DNA of 64,000 bases from Saprospiraceae bacterium (GTDB lineage Bacteria; Bacteroidota; Bacteroidia; Chitinophagales; Saprospiraceae): contig JADKBO010000002.1 in assembly GCA_016715105.1 (NCBI GenBank), forward strand, positions 1 to 64,000, given 5' to 3'. Within the stretch, counting starts at the first letter, position 1. Each line of letters opens with the position of its first letter. The notes under the pieces are model-generated. The model was not told the origin of the DNA and made no database searches. It saw only the letters and a program-made list of their open reading frames with translations. Shown here piece after piece: positions 51,917 to 60,668 of the stretch. The position numbers and the translations under genes were made by a program.

Positions 51917-52766
51917 AAAGGCCTTTTTACAAGTTTTGGAGACTGGTGTATACGCAAGTGTACAAGATCGCGGACGCCATGGTTTCATGCATTGGGGCAT
52001 ACCTCATTCTGGTTTTATGGACAAAGCACTGGCGGCACTTGCCAATGAGTTGGTCGGTAATTCAGAAGACTTATCATGCATCGAATTTTATAAAAACAAT
52101 CTTTCAATAAGATTTTCAAATACCGCACACATTGCAATTGCAGGAATCCAAATAAGTTTTTCCATTGATGGTGAAATCTATACTGGTACTCAGCGCGTAC
52201 AAATACCCAAGGGAGGAGTTCTGAAAATTTTGTCCCTACCACACCACAATTGGGCATATCTCGCCATACTTGGAGGTTTCAACAGTGAACAAATACTGGG
52301 CAGTCGGTCCATGATGAAAGGAGTCACTACTTTGGACCGTCTGTATAAAGGAATGACCATACCATTCACCCATTCAAATGGAGCTATGTCTGGGTTGACT
52401 GTAAAACTGGGGAAGGAAAAGGAGCAAGACATCAACATCATGCCTGGACCTGAATTTAAATTGTTGCCCAAACCAATTCAAAACAAGGTTTTTAATAAGC
52501 CTTTGATGATCTCTCCTCAAAGCAACAGACAAGCCTATATTTTGGATGGTTTTGACCAGGAAATACCAAATGCTCAAATAAAATCTGGCTATACACCAGC
52601 AGGAACTATTCAAATTACGCCAGCGGGTAAGCTTTTTGTGCTTATGAAAGATGGACAAACTACTGGAGGTTATTTCAGGATAGGCTTTTTGGATAAGGAA
52701 GACCTTGGACAATTGGCTCAGATACCTTTCGGTGAAAAGGTACAGTTCAATATCAACCTAAAATAA
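51897..52766 (+). CDS. pxpC: 5-oxoprolinase subunit C (KipA family)
   Basis: A 289-residue protein of the KipA/biotin-dependent carboxyltransferase-like family. The N-terminal 'GVYASVQDRGRHGFMHWGIP' and 'GFMDKALAALANELVGN' are diagnostic, with 'SIRFSNTAHIAIAGIQISF' and 'LAILGGFNSEQILGSRSM' further on. It works with PxpB in pyroglutamate breakdown. A second Met two codons downstream is an equally possible start. Confidence 0.9.
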   Translation: MRMASTRKAFLQVLETGVYASVQDRGRHGFMHWGIPHSGFMDKALAALANELVGNSEDLSCIEFYKNNLSIRFSNTAHIAIAGIQISFSIDGEIYTGTQRVQIPKGGVLKILSLPHHNWAYLAILGGFNSEQILGSRSMMKGVTTLDRLYKGMTIPFTHSNGAMSGLTVKLGKEKEQDINIMPGPEFKLLPKPIQNKVFNKPLMISPQSNRQAYILDGFDQEIPNAQIKSGYTPAGTIQITPAGKLFVLMKDGQTTGGYFRIGFLDKEDLGQLAQIPFGEKVQFNINLK

Positions 52767-52768
52767 CC

Positions 52769-54295
52769 CTATAAGTCAAATTTTATACCCTGTGCAAGCG
52801 GCAATTCTTCTCCATAATTGATGGTATTGGTTTGTCGACGCATATAAGCCTTCCAAGCATCTGAGCCCGATTCACGGCCACCACCAGTTTCTTTTTCCCC
52901 CCCAAAAGCACCTCCAATTTCTGCACCTGATGTTCCAATATTTACATTTGCAATTCCGCAATCACTACCGGCAACACTCAAAAACAATTCTGCTTCTCTC
53001 AAATTATTGGTCATAATGGCCGATGACAATCCCTGCGGCACATGATTTTGAATAGCAATGGCATTTTTAACATCCCCACTGTATTTAAGGATGTAAAGTA
53101 TTGGAGCAAAGGTTTCCGTTTGAACTATTGACATTTCATTGCTGGCCTCCAAAATACACGGTCTCACATAACAACCACTTTCATAACCTGAGCCAGATAA
53201 CACTTCTGCGGCAACTAAAACCTTAGCACCTTGATTGGTTGCTTCTGCTACTGCATGTAAATATGACTGCACGGCCATTTCATCAATAACTGGGCCTACA
53301 TGATTGGTAACTTCCAGCGGATTTCCTATTTTGAGTTGTCCATAAGCTTTACAAATTGCATTCACCACTACTTCATAAACAGATTCATGGATGATCAATC
53401 TGCGGGTTGAAGTACATCTTTGGCCTGCTGTGCCAACGGCGCCAAAAACAGCCCCTGGTACCACGACTTTCAGATCAGCAGTAGGAGTAATTATGATGGC
53501 ATTGTTTCCTCCCAATTCCAAAATCGTTTTGCCCAATCGTGCGCCTACCACTTCACCAACTTTTTTACCCATCCTGGTACTTCCAGTTGCAGAAATCAGG
53601 GGAATTCTATGATCATTTGTCAACCACTCTCCAACACTTCGGTCTCCCGTAATGATGCAGCTGATGCCTTCTGGCAAATGATTGTTTTTGATGACTTCAG
53701 AAAAGAGCTGTTGACAAGCTACTGCACAAAGCGGTGATTTTTCACTGGCCTTCCAAATACAAACATTCCCACAAACGAGTGCAATCATTGCATTCCACGA
53801 CCAAACAGCAACTGGAAAATTGAAAGCTGAAATAATGCCAATCAAACCTAGCGGATGCCACTGCTCATACATGCGGTGATTGGGTCTTTCTGAGTGCATC
53901 GTCAAACCATATAACTGCCTTGAAAGTCCTACAGCAAAGTCACAAATATCAATCATCTCCTGCACCTCTCCCAAACCTTCTTGCAAAGATTTGCCCATTT
54001 CATATGATACCAGATAACCCAAAGCTTCTTTGTTCTTGCGCAACAAATCACCGTATTGCCGGACTATTTCACCCCTTTTGGGAGCAGGCAATTTTCGCCA
54101 TTCCATCCATGCTTCAGTTGCTTGAACAACCACTTCTTCATATTGAGATTTAGTAGTAGTGGTAACTGTGCCAATGCATTTACCATCTACGGGAGAATAA
54201 GAAGCAATGGTTGCATGACTATCTAGTCGTGTATTCCCAATCCAGGTTCCACAATTGAGATCAGATAAGTTTAATTGTTTGAATGCGTTCGACAT
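52769..54295 (-). CDS. ALDH7-type aldehyde dehydrogenase
   Basis: A 508-residue NAD-dependent aldehyde dehydrogenase of the ALDH7 (antiquitin / alpha-aminoadipic semialdehyde dehydrogenase) type. Conserved parts are 'MGKSLQEGLGEVQEMIDICD', 'LIGIISAFNFPVAVWSWNAM', the catalytic Glu in 'ILELGGNNAIII' and Cys in 'GTAGQRCTSTRRLII'. 'AEIGGAFGGEKETGGGRESG' is near the end. The ATG at 54295 (MSNAFKQLNL) is used because an upstream extension to 54364 begins at TTG and lacks family similarity. Likely substrates are aminoadipate or piperideine-6-carboxylate semialdehyde in lysine breakdown. Confidence 0.9.
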   Translation of the reverse strand: MSNAFKQLNLSDLNCGTWIGNTRLDSHATIASYSPVDGKCIGTVTTTTKSQYEEVVVQATEAWMEWRKLPAPKRGEIVRQYGDLLRKNKEALGYLVSYEMGKSLQEGLGEVQEMIDICDFAVGLSRQLYGLTMHSERPNHRMYEQWHPLGLIGIISAFNFPVAVWSWNAMIALVCGNVCIWKASEKSPLCAVACQQLFSEVIKNNHLPEGISCIITGDRSVGEWLTNDHRIPLISATGSTRMGKKVGEVVGARLGKTILELGGNNAIIITPTADLKVVVPGAVFGAVGTAGQRCTSTRRLIIHESVYEVVVNAICKAYGQLKIGNPLEVTNHVGPVIDEMAVQSYLHAVAEATNQGAKVLVAAEVLSGSGYESGCYVRPCILEASNEMSIVQTETFAPILYILKYSGDVKNAIAIQNHVPQGLSSAIMTNNLREAELFLSVAGSDCGIANVNIGTSGAEIGGAFGGEKETGGGRESGSDAWKAYMRRQTNTINYGEELPLAQGIKFDL

Positions 54296-54442
54296 AAGAG
54301 AGGCTTCCTTTAAACCAATATCAAGCCCTAATGGCTTTGTATAACATTTGGCATTTGGTGACAAAATGTAAATTTAGTACAATATGGCCACTGGTCAAAA
54401 TAAAGTGATGAGACAAAGGATTTTGTCAAAGATCAATATATT

Positions 54443-55612
54443 CTAGATCCCTTTTTCTAAGGATTCTATCAACATTTCTAGACTTTTTTTGTCTTCAGGA
54501 CCAAATTTATCGCTATTTTTTTCTGCTTTTTGGGCTTCCTTCAATGCTTCTTTTTTGTTCCCAGCTAAAACCAGTGTATTGCAATACATGGCTAGATTAT
54601 CCAAGCTTTCTTGATGTTTATACAAGTCTTTGGCAATCTTATTGGCTTTATCTATAACGGTCACATCTTTGGGAAAAGCACCACACATCTCCGTGATGGT
54701 TGATCTTACCTTTACATCATCAGATTTTCCAATAGCTTTCAAATAGTTTTCAACCGCTGTGATGTAATTATCTGATTCATTAAAAGCTTTGAAATAACTC
54801 ATTTGAGCTTGGGAGATAAAATCATCTTGTTCTTTTGTAAGGCCTATCTCCGCTTTTCTAACCGCCTCATCTAGGAGCATTTTCAACTCAAATTCGATGG
54901 CTTTATCAGTTGTTGCCAAACACGCCTTTTTGACTTTATTATTATAAGCCTCCTCACCAACTTTGGCGATGATGATCGCTTTTTCTTTTATCATTGTTTC
55001 AAATAACTTGCTATCGGCATCAGTGGCAGCTTCAAACAAAAACATGGCCTTTTGTTCAGCAGTAAGCGTTGGTTCAGAAGCTAAATAACTATTTGATACT
55101 TTGAGGGAAGATGCTCCAGACCTATTCAATGCTTTTATGTATTTGATCATGAATTCATAAGTTCGGTCTCCTTTCTCATAAATAGCTGTCATTTCTTCGA
55201 TATTGTCGCCTTTTGCAAGTGCTTCATTGGCCAAGGCAAGTAAACCGTCAATTCGTTGCATACCCACGGCTCTTTGTACAAGTTTACCATTGCCGTCAAT
55301 GAAAAATAATGTAGGATAGGCTCTTACCGGAAAGTCATTGCCAAATGCTCTGCCATCTGGTTCTTCCATGTCAATCTTGAGGTTGATGAAATTTGCATTG
55401 AAAAAATCTCCAGCAGCTTTTTGAGTGAATGTTTGAGCGGCCATGGTTTTGCAAGGCCCACACCATTTTGCATAAGCATCCACAAAAATCAACTTATTTT
55501 CTGATTTTGCTTTTGCCAATGCTTCTTTCCAAGTAAGCTCGGAAAACTCAATTCCTTGCCCAAATCCAGCAAAGGAAATTAAAAGAAGCAGTAAACTTGT
55601 TATTTTAGCCAT
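54443..55612 (-). CDS. Exported thioredoxin-domain protein with helical C-terminus
   Basis: A 389-residue protein with a signal peptide (MAKITSLLLLLISFAGFGQG). A thioredoxin domain (residues about 22-140) contains the redox motif 'DAYAKWCGPCKTMAAQTFTQ' (W-C-G-P-C-K) and 'FPVRAYPTLFFIDGNGKLVQ' with the cis-Pro. The remaining 250 residues are mostly helical and repeat-like, similar to TPR/alpha-solenoid regions, with Lys/Ala-rich segments. The ATG at 55612 is used because upstream residues are not signal-like. A TAATTTTG -7 element (55677-55684, minus) lies upstream. It is a likely periplasmic thiol-disulfide enzyme. Confidence 0.85.
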   Translation of the reverse strand: MAKITSLLLLLISFAGFGQGIEFSELTWKEALAKAKSENKLIFVDAYAKWCGPCKTMAAQTFTQKAAGDFFNANFINLKIDMEEPDGRAFGNDFPVRAYPTLFFIDGNGKLVQRAVGMQRIDGLLALANEALAKGDNIEEMTAIYEKGDRTYEFMIKYIKALNRSGASSLKVSNSYLASEPTLTAEQKAMFLFEAATDADSKLFETMIKEKAIIIAKVGEEAYNNKVKKACLATTDKAIEFELKMLLDEAVRKAEIGLTKEQDDFISQAQMSYFKAFNESDNYITAVENYLKAIGKSDDVKVRSTITEMCGAFPKDVTVIDKANKIAKDLYKHQESLDNLAMYCNTLVLAGNKKEALKEAQKAEKNSDKFGPEDKKSLEMLIESLEKGI

Positions 55613-55798
55613 GACTCTTTGTATTTTAAAATAATCTGGAACTCTAATCTGCTGTAACATATTAGCAAAATCATTCCAAAATTATAAAATTTGGCCGATA
55701 CAATGATGGATTAACAAATTTATAACGGAGGTTTATCCATATGGAGGTCTTATTATCATCATTTCACTTGCTTAATAGCTAAATTTCTTGACTCTCCT

Positions 55799-56368
55799 TT
55801 AAAACTGTACGGTGATTTGCATACTATCAACTTGTCCATTACAATTTTCAATAAAGCACGTAATTCCTATACCCCCATTCGTAAAAGTCCTTCCTTGGGG
55901 GCATCTGATAAATTCGCTGATGTCATCATAAGAGATTCTTTGGGACTTCATACAGCAAGTAGTCAAGTCCAAACATTGTGACTTCTTGGGCAATATACCA
56001 TCCAAAATAATTGCTTGATTACCATTGTCTACACATGTATAACCAAATCCACCCGATAGCTTCAAGCACCTTATTCCCGAAATGGTGTCAGTTGCCGTTA
56101 AGTAAATGTTGGTGGTAACTGAGTCTGCAGCACTAGAATTGATCAAGGTTATCCCTTCGGGAACAATACTGATGGAACTGGTTACTGTACCATTGCTGTG
56201 TTGAACTGATTGACTCATTTCCCATTGGGCTATGGGAGTCGAAGACCCTCCAATAGGTACGGTTACTAGTTTTTCGTCAGCGCAATTATTGCATTTTTTA
56301 CATGAGGTGTGTACCAAGATGAAAAGACTAAACACTACATTCAGATAAACGATTTGACTTGTTTTCAT
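55799..56368 (-). CDS. Cysteine-rich lipoprotein, unknown
   Basis: A 189-residue lipoprotein (signal to 'FSLFILVHTSC', Cys23). Ten cysteines, in C-x-x-C and paired patterns ('KKCNNCADEK', 'SQCLDLTTCCMKS', 'ITCFIENCNGQV'), suggest disulfides or metal sites. The body looks beta-rich. No family is recognised. A promoter lies at 56423-56453. Confidence 0.65.
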   Translation of the reverse strand: MKTSQIVYLNVVFSLFILVHTSCKKCNNCADEKLVTVPIGGSSTPIAQWEMSQSVQHSNGTVTSSISIVPEGITLINSSAADSVTTNIYLTATDTISGIRCLKLSGGFGYTCVDNGNQAIILDGILPKKSQCLDLTTCCMKSQRISYDDISEFIRCPQGRTFTNGGIGITCFIENCNGQVDSMQITVQF

Positions 56369-56422
56369 TGCTGGTTTTTTTGGTGATAAAAATTAGAGAT
56401 GGACAAATGCAGTCTCTAAAAA

Positions 56423-56453
56423 CAAATATAATAAACTATTGATTGTCAGTCAA
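56423..56453 (-). promoter_or_regulatory. Bacteroidota-type promoter for the cysteine-rich lipoprotein
   Basis: The minus strand has TTG (56453-56451), a 20-bp spacer and TATATTTG (56430-56423). The leader is about 45 nt. Confidence 0.5.
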
Positions 56454-56497
56454 TAAGAAAATGATCTCCCAAAAAACTTTAACACTAGAAAATTGAC

Positions 56498-57685
56498 TTA
56501 ATGCATGGTCGCCAGAATGTCAATGGCTTCATCCAGTTCTTCAATGGTGTTGAAATAGTGAGGCGAAAGTCGGATCGCCCAGTCCACACCTTTTTGCGCA
56601 AAATCCAGAAAGGCCATAGATTTGCGAGCTATACTATAATAAATTTGATGTTCATCCAATTGAGAAGTAACTTTTTCTAATTGAAAATTGGGGTGATAAA
56701 GGGTTATGATGTTACTCAGGTTACTTCCATGATCCATCAATAAAATTTCAGTTTTACTCTTTATTCCATTTCTCAAATGATTGCCCAATGTGGTATTGTA
56801 GGCTTCAATATTTTTGATCCCTACCCCATTGAGATATTTTAATGCAGCACCAAAACCCAATAAATTACTGTAAGAGCGCTCAAAAGTTTCAAATTTTTTA
56901 GCTGTGTTTCCGTATTCAAATTCATCTGCGCTTTGCCAAATGGTCGTATCTCCATCAGCAGAAATGGGTACCAAATTCATAGTCAGTGCGCGATCACTGA
57001 CGTAAAGAAAGCCAGTACCTCGCGGTCCTCTGAGAAATTTTCGCCCGGTACAGCTCAAAAAATCACAACCTATGGCTTTGACATCCACCTCCAGTTGTCC
57101 AACAGATTGACATCCATCTACCAAATAAAGAACTTCAAATTCATTGCACAATTTTCCAATGGCAATTACATCCTGCACAACGCCAGAACTGGTAGGCACG
57201 TGTGTAACTGCCACCATTTTGGGATGCAACTCTGTAAACTGTTTTCGTACGGCTTCCAAATCAAAAGATCCGTCCACGTCCTTTTTCAAAAACGCCAGCG
57301 AAATATTATGTTTTCTGCGCAATTGATCAAAAACAATAAAGTTGGAAATATAGTCCAATTCTGAAGTAAGAATGACATCTCCCATTTCAAAGCGCATGGT
57401 ACTTATGACCCGATAATAGGCCACTGTTGCACTTTCACAAAAAGCAACCTGATGAGGTTCACAACCCAAAAGTTTTGCAGCTTCCACATAAGCCTCTGCC
57501 GCTTCTGAAGCATATTTAGCCATCGTTTTATATCCCCCAAACAAAGCTTCTTCCTGCAAATAATTTATTTGCCGATCTACTACTTCTCTGACAGGAAGAG
57601 AAGACCCAGCGCTGTTGAAAAAAAGTTTATCACTGCATCCCGGCGTATCTTTTCTGATCTTTGCTATGTCCTGACTGCTCAACAT
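56498..57685 (-). CDS. Class V PLP aminotransferase-like enzyme
   Basis: A 395-residue fold-type I, class V PLP enzyme. The N-terminal 'LFFNSAGSSLPVREVVDRQI' and 'FCESATVAYYRVISTM' begin the fold. The PLP site is in 'LYLVDGCQSVGQLEVDVKAI' and the Schiff-base Lys in 'DFLSCTGRKFLRGPRGTGFL'. It is near cysteine-desulfurase or isopenicillin-epimerase-like proteins, but the C-terminal active-site Cys loop is not evident. It is 2 bp downstream of the lipoprotein-like methyltransferase gene, so the two are co-expressed. The substrate is unknown. Confidence 0.85.
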   Translation of the reverse strand: MLSSQDIAKIRKDTPGCSDKLFFNSAGSSLPVREVVDRQINYLQEEALFGGYKTMAKYASEAAEAYVEAAKLLGCEPHQVAFCESATVAYYRVISTMRFEMGDVILTSELDYISNFIVFDQLRRKHNISLAFLKKDVDGSFDLEAVRKQFTELHPKMVAVTHVPTSSGVVQDVIAIGKLCNEFEVLYLVDGCQSVGQLEVDVKAIGCDFLSCTGRKFLRGPRGTGFLYVSDRALTMNLVPISADGDTTIWQSADEFEYGNTAKKFETFERSYSNLLGFGAALKYLNGVGIKNIEAYNTTLGNHLRNGIKSKTEILLMDHGSNLSNIITLYHPNFQLEKVTSQLDEHQIYYSIARKSMAFLDFAQKGVDWAIRLSPHYFNTIEELDEAIDILATMH

Positions 57686-57687
57686 GA

Positions 57688-58377
57688 TTATTTTTTTTCT
57701 GCGATGATGATGTATTGATATTCCAAGGTGACGTTGTCTTCATCTACCTCATTAAATCCAGCTTCATGGAGATCTTGTACGATTTTATCCTCCGCAATCC
57801 TTTCTGAAATGGGAGGAGCATCAATCGGTAAATTTTTGGTTTTGAAATCGACAATCATGAGTTTTCCACCTTGGGGCAACAGGTCATAAATCTTTTTTAA
57901 ATAAGCCTGCCTATTGGTAATGTAGGTTATGGTATTCACAATGACCACGATGTCAACCTCGTATTTTTTCAGAGCGGGATCTTGAGGTTTTACCAACCTT
58001 GTCTCAATTTTGGAATTTATCTCACCCGGCATGTTCATTTTCTGGAGATTGATCAAGTCAATCATATCCTTGTCTATGTCGATGGCGATGACTTTTGCTG
58101 CTTTCATTGCAATCCTGAAACTAAAAAAACCAGAACCAGCACCAATGTCTGCAACTACTTTCTCTGATAAATCTCCCAACTTATCAATGATGGCACTTGG
58201 TTTTTGCCAAGAAGATCTGCCAGCATTCATATTTGGATCGAATTTGGCCGGCGTACCTGCACTGAAGCCATCTATATTTTCTTCCTTGCAAGTCCATAGA
58301 CAACAAATCAATAACAAACAGCCAAACAAACGCATTGCTGAAGTAGGTGGTAAAAATGATCTCAAACGTTTTGTCAT
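57688..58377 (-). CDS. Class I SAM methyltransferase with lipoprotein-type signal
   Basis: A 229-residue protein. The first 30 residues look like a lipoprotein signal ('FGCLLLICCLWTC', lipobox Cys30). The rest, from about residue 50, is a class I SAM-dependent methyltransferase with motif I 'KVVADIGAGSGFFSFRIAMK', 'KVIAIDIDKDMIDLI' and 'VDIVVIVNTITYITNRQAYL', plus a later strand 'GGKLMIVDFKTKN'. SAM is normally cytoplasmic, so an exported methyltransferase is unusual. The membrane segment might instead anchor the enzyme with its domain inside. An internal Met (58335) is an alternative start. Confidence 0.75.
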   Translation of the reverse strand: MTKRLRSFLPPTSAMRLFGCLLLICCLWTCKEENIDGFSAGTPAKFDPNMNAGRSSWQKPSAIIDKLGDLSEKVVADIGAGSGFFSFRIAMKAAKVIAIDIDKDMIDLINLQKMNMPGEINSKIETRLVKPQDPALKKYEVDIVVIVNTITYITNRQAYLKKIYDLLPQGGKLMIVDFKTKNLPIDAPPISERIAEDKIVQDLHEAGFNEVDEDNVTLEYQYIIIAEKK

Positions 58378-58627
58378 GGCATAAAGATAATGCTATGCAA
58401 ATATTTTTTACCGCAAAACTGGCAATTTGCTTAAATGTTAGGGTCAACCGAATTTAAAGATAGCGGGAGGCTCGAAGAAAAGGTTCATTTTATTATGGCT
58501 CAAGTTCATAAAGATTCAAGAAATGTAAGCTTCTGTAATTGAGGCACACTGCCAAATAGTTCCTTTAGAAATAAAATTGGGAAACAAATATTGACAATTT
58601 ATTATCTTTCCAATTCAAATCTTAAAA

Positions 58628-59719
58628 ATGGACACAAAAGGCAGGTTGATCTCAGTAGATGTCTTTAGAGGACTCACTATTTGTTTTATGATTATGGTCA
58701 ATACTCCCGGGTCTTGGGAATATGTCTATGCACCAATGAGACATGCAGAATGGCACGGATGGACTCCAACTGATATGGTTTTTCCATTCTTCCTCACCAC
58801 AGTAGGAATTTCAATGGCTTTATCTATGTCAAATAGACAAGGTAATCAATCTCAAATGTTGATGAAAGTCTTTAAAAGAGCGGCAGCCATTTTTCTAGTA
58901 GGATTACTGCTCAATTGGTTTCCTTTTTATACCAAAAACATTGCTGATTTACGGATCTGGGGAGTTTTGCAAAGAATTGCTGCTTCCTATTTTATTGCGG
59001 GTGTAGTAGTTATTTACCTCAAGGAATGGAATAAGCTGCTGATTTATGCAGTTGGCGCTTTACTGGCTTACTGGGCTCTATTGTACTTTGGTGGTGATTA
59101 CAGCTTAGAGGGCAATTTCAATAACATCGTGGATAGAGCCATGCTTGCAGACAGTCATATTTATAAAGGATTTGGCATTCCATTTGATCCGGAAGGAATT
59201 CTTGGAGCTTTGTCAGGCTCAGCACATGTGATTATTGGATACCTATTTTCAAAGAAATTATTGTCAAAACCAATTGATTATGCATATTCCATTAAATATG
59301 CCCTGATTGCTGGTGCGGGTTTGGTAACCTTAGCATACATTTGGAACATAGCTTTTCCCATTAACAAGCCTCTTTGGACAAGTTCTTATGTGTGTTTAGC
59401 TTGTGGCCTTGCTTTCATATTTTATGCGCTATTATTATACATCATTGATGTAAAGGGTTTTACAAAATGGGCGTATCCTTTCCGTGTATTTGGACTCAAC
59501 CCACTTGCGTCCTATGCACTTTCAGGCATCATGGTCAGGGTATTGAGCATGTTTGTAAAAATTGGCGATAAAAACGCGATGGGATTCTTATATGGAGATG
59601 TCTTTAAACCCATATTTGGGCCACTAAATGGTTCATTAGTATTTGCCATTTTCTTTACCTTTCTCATCTGGATTTTTGCATTTATCCTATACAGGAAAAA
59701 CATTGTAGTCAAATTGTAG
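58628..59719 (+). CDS. HGSNAT/DUF5009-like membrane acyltransferase
   Basis: A 363-residue protein with about ten transmembrane helices. The N-terminal 'GRLISVDVFRGLTICFMIMV', followed by 'HAEWHGWTPTDMVFPFFLTT', holds the conserved His and Asp of the heparan-alpha-glucosaminide N-acetyltransferase (NagX-like) family. 'RIWGVLQRIAASYFIAGVVV' and the C-terminal 'FRVFGLNPLASYALSG' are also family marks. Such proteins transfer acetyl groups across the membrane onto sugars. The target glycan is unknown. Confidence 0.88.
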   Translation: MDTKGRLISVDVFRGLTICFMIMVNTPGSWEYVYAPMRHAEWHGWTPTDMVFPFFLTTVGISMALSMSNRQGNQSQMLMKVFKRAAAIFLVGLLLNWFPFYTKNIADLRIWGVLQRIAASYFIAGVVVIYLKEWNKLLIYAVGALLAYWALLYFGGDYSLEGNFNNIVDRAMLADSHIYKGFGIPFDPEGILGALSGSAHVIIGYLFSKKLLSKPIDYAYSIKYALIAGAGLVTLAYIWNIAFPINKPLWTSSYVCLACGLAFIFYALLLYIIDVKGFTKWAYPFRVFGLNPLASYALSGIMVRVLSMFVKIGDKNAMGFLYGDVFKPIFGPLNGSLVFAIFFTFLIWIFAFILYRKNIVVKL

Positions 59720-59813
59720 GTTTATTTCAGTAATGCAAGTGGTAAACATCAATCGATCTTTTTTAAACCAAGAGATTATTGTATTTTTGGAAATAAGCAA
59801 ATCCTAACCTTTA

Positions 59814-60668
59814 TTGGAAATTACAGAAATTCTAGACCAAGAGATCATCAGCCTTGGAAAATTTGCACTCACATTTGGTGATGTAATGATGGCCCTAATC
59901 ATCGTTCTCCTCACTCGAATGGCCGAATGGGTAGTAAACGGTATGGTATTGAAGCGCTATTTCAGGCGCAAAGAGGTTGATCAGGGCAGGAGTTTTGCCA
60001 TTACTCAAATAGTCAAGTATCTCATTTATTTTATAGGAATTATTTTATTGATCCAAGCTCTCGCTGGTTCAGTTTCCTTTATTGCATTGGGTTCGGCAGG
60101 ATTATTTGTGGGTTTGGGGCTTGGATTGCAACAAACTTTTACCGATTTTATATCGGGAATTATTTTGCTTGTTGACCGAAGTGCTGAAGTAGGAGACATC
60201 ATAGTTATTGATGAATCTGTGGGACAAGTAAAAAAAATTGGCTTGCGCACTTCTGAAATTTATACAAGAGACCGGGTAACTGTTATCGTTCCAAATTCCA
60301 AATTGATTTCCAATAATTTTACCAATTGGAGCCACAACAGCGAGCCCGCCAGGTTTAATGTGGATGTTGGCGTAGCTTATAGCAGTGACATAAAATTGGT
60401 GGAAGAAGTTCTATTGAATTGCGTCACCAAACAAAAAGAAATATTACCTAGTCCTGAACCCACGGTGCAACTCATTAATTTTGGCGAATCTTCTCTTGAT
60501 TTTAAAGTCTTCTATTTTTCAATGGAATTCTTTTTTGCAGAGAAAGTGAAAAGCAATTTAAGAAAAGAAATTTTCCATCAATTGACTGCTGCAAAAATCG
60601 CCATTCCATTTCCGCAACGTGATCTTTGGATTAAACAAGTAAATTTACCTGCGGCAGAGGATGAATGA
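59814..60668 (+). CDS. Small-conductance mechanosensitive channel (MscS)
   Basis: A 284-residue MscS-type channel. About three transmembrane helices lie in residues 20-110. The pore helix contains 'VSFIALGSAGLFVGLGLGLQ' and 'DFISGIILLVDRSAEVGDII', the TM3 Gly/Ala pattern. The cytoplasmic beta domain follows ('VGQVKKIGLRTSEIYTRDR', 'VIVPNSKLISNNFTNWSHN'). The start is TTG. It opens under membrane tension to protect from osmotic down-shock. It overlaps the GT4 gene by 8 bp. Confidence 0.92.
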   Translation: MEITEILDQEIISLGKFALTFGDVMMALIIVLLTRMAEWVVNGMVLKRYFRRKEVDQGRSFAITQIVKYLIYFIGIILLIQALAGSVSFIALGSAGLFVGLGLGLQQTFTDFISGIILLVDRSAEVGDIIVIDESVGQVKKIGLRTSEIYTRDRVTVIVPNSKLISNNFTNWSHNSEPARFNVDVGVAYSSDIKLVEEVLLNCVTKQKEILPSPEPTVQLINFGESSLDFKVFYFSMEFFFAEKVKSNLRKEIFHQLTAAKIAIPFPQRDLWIKQVNLPAAEDE

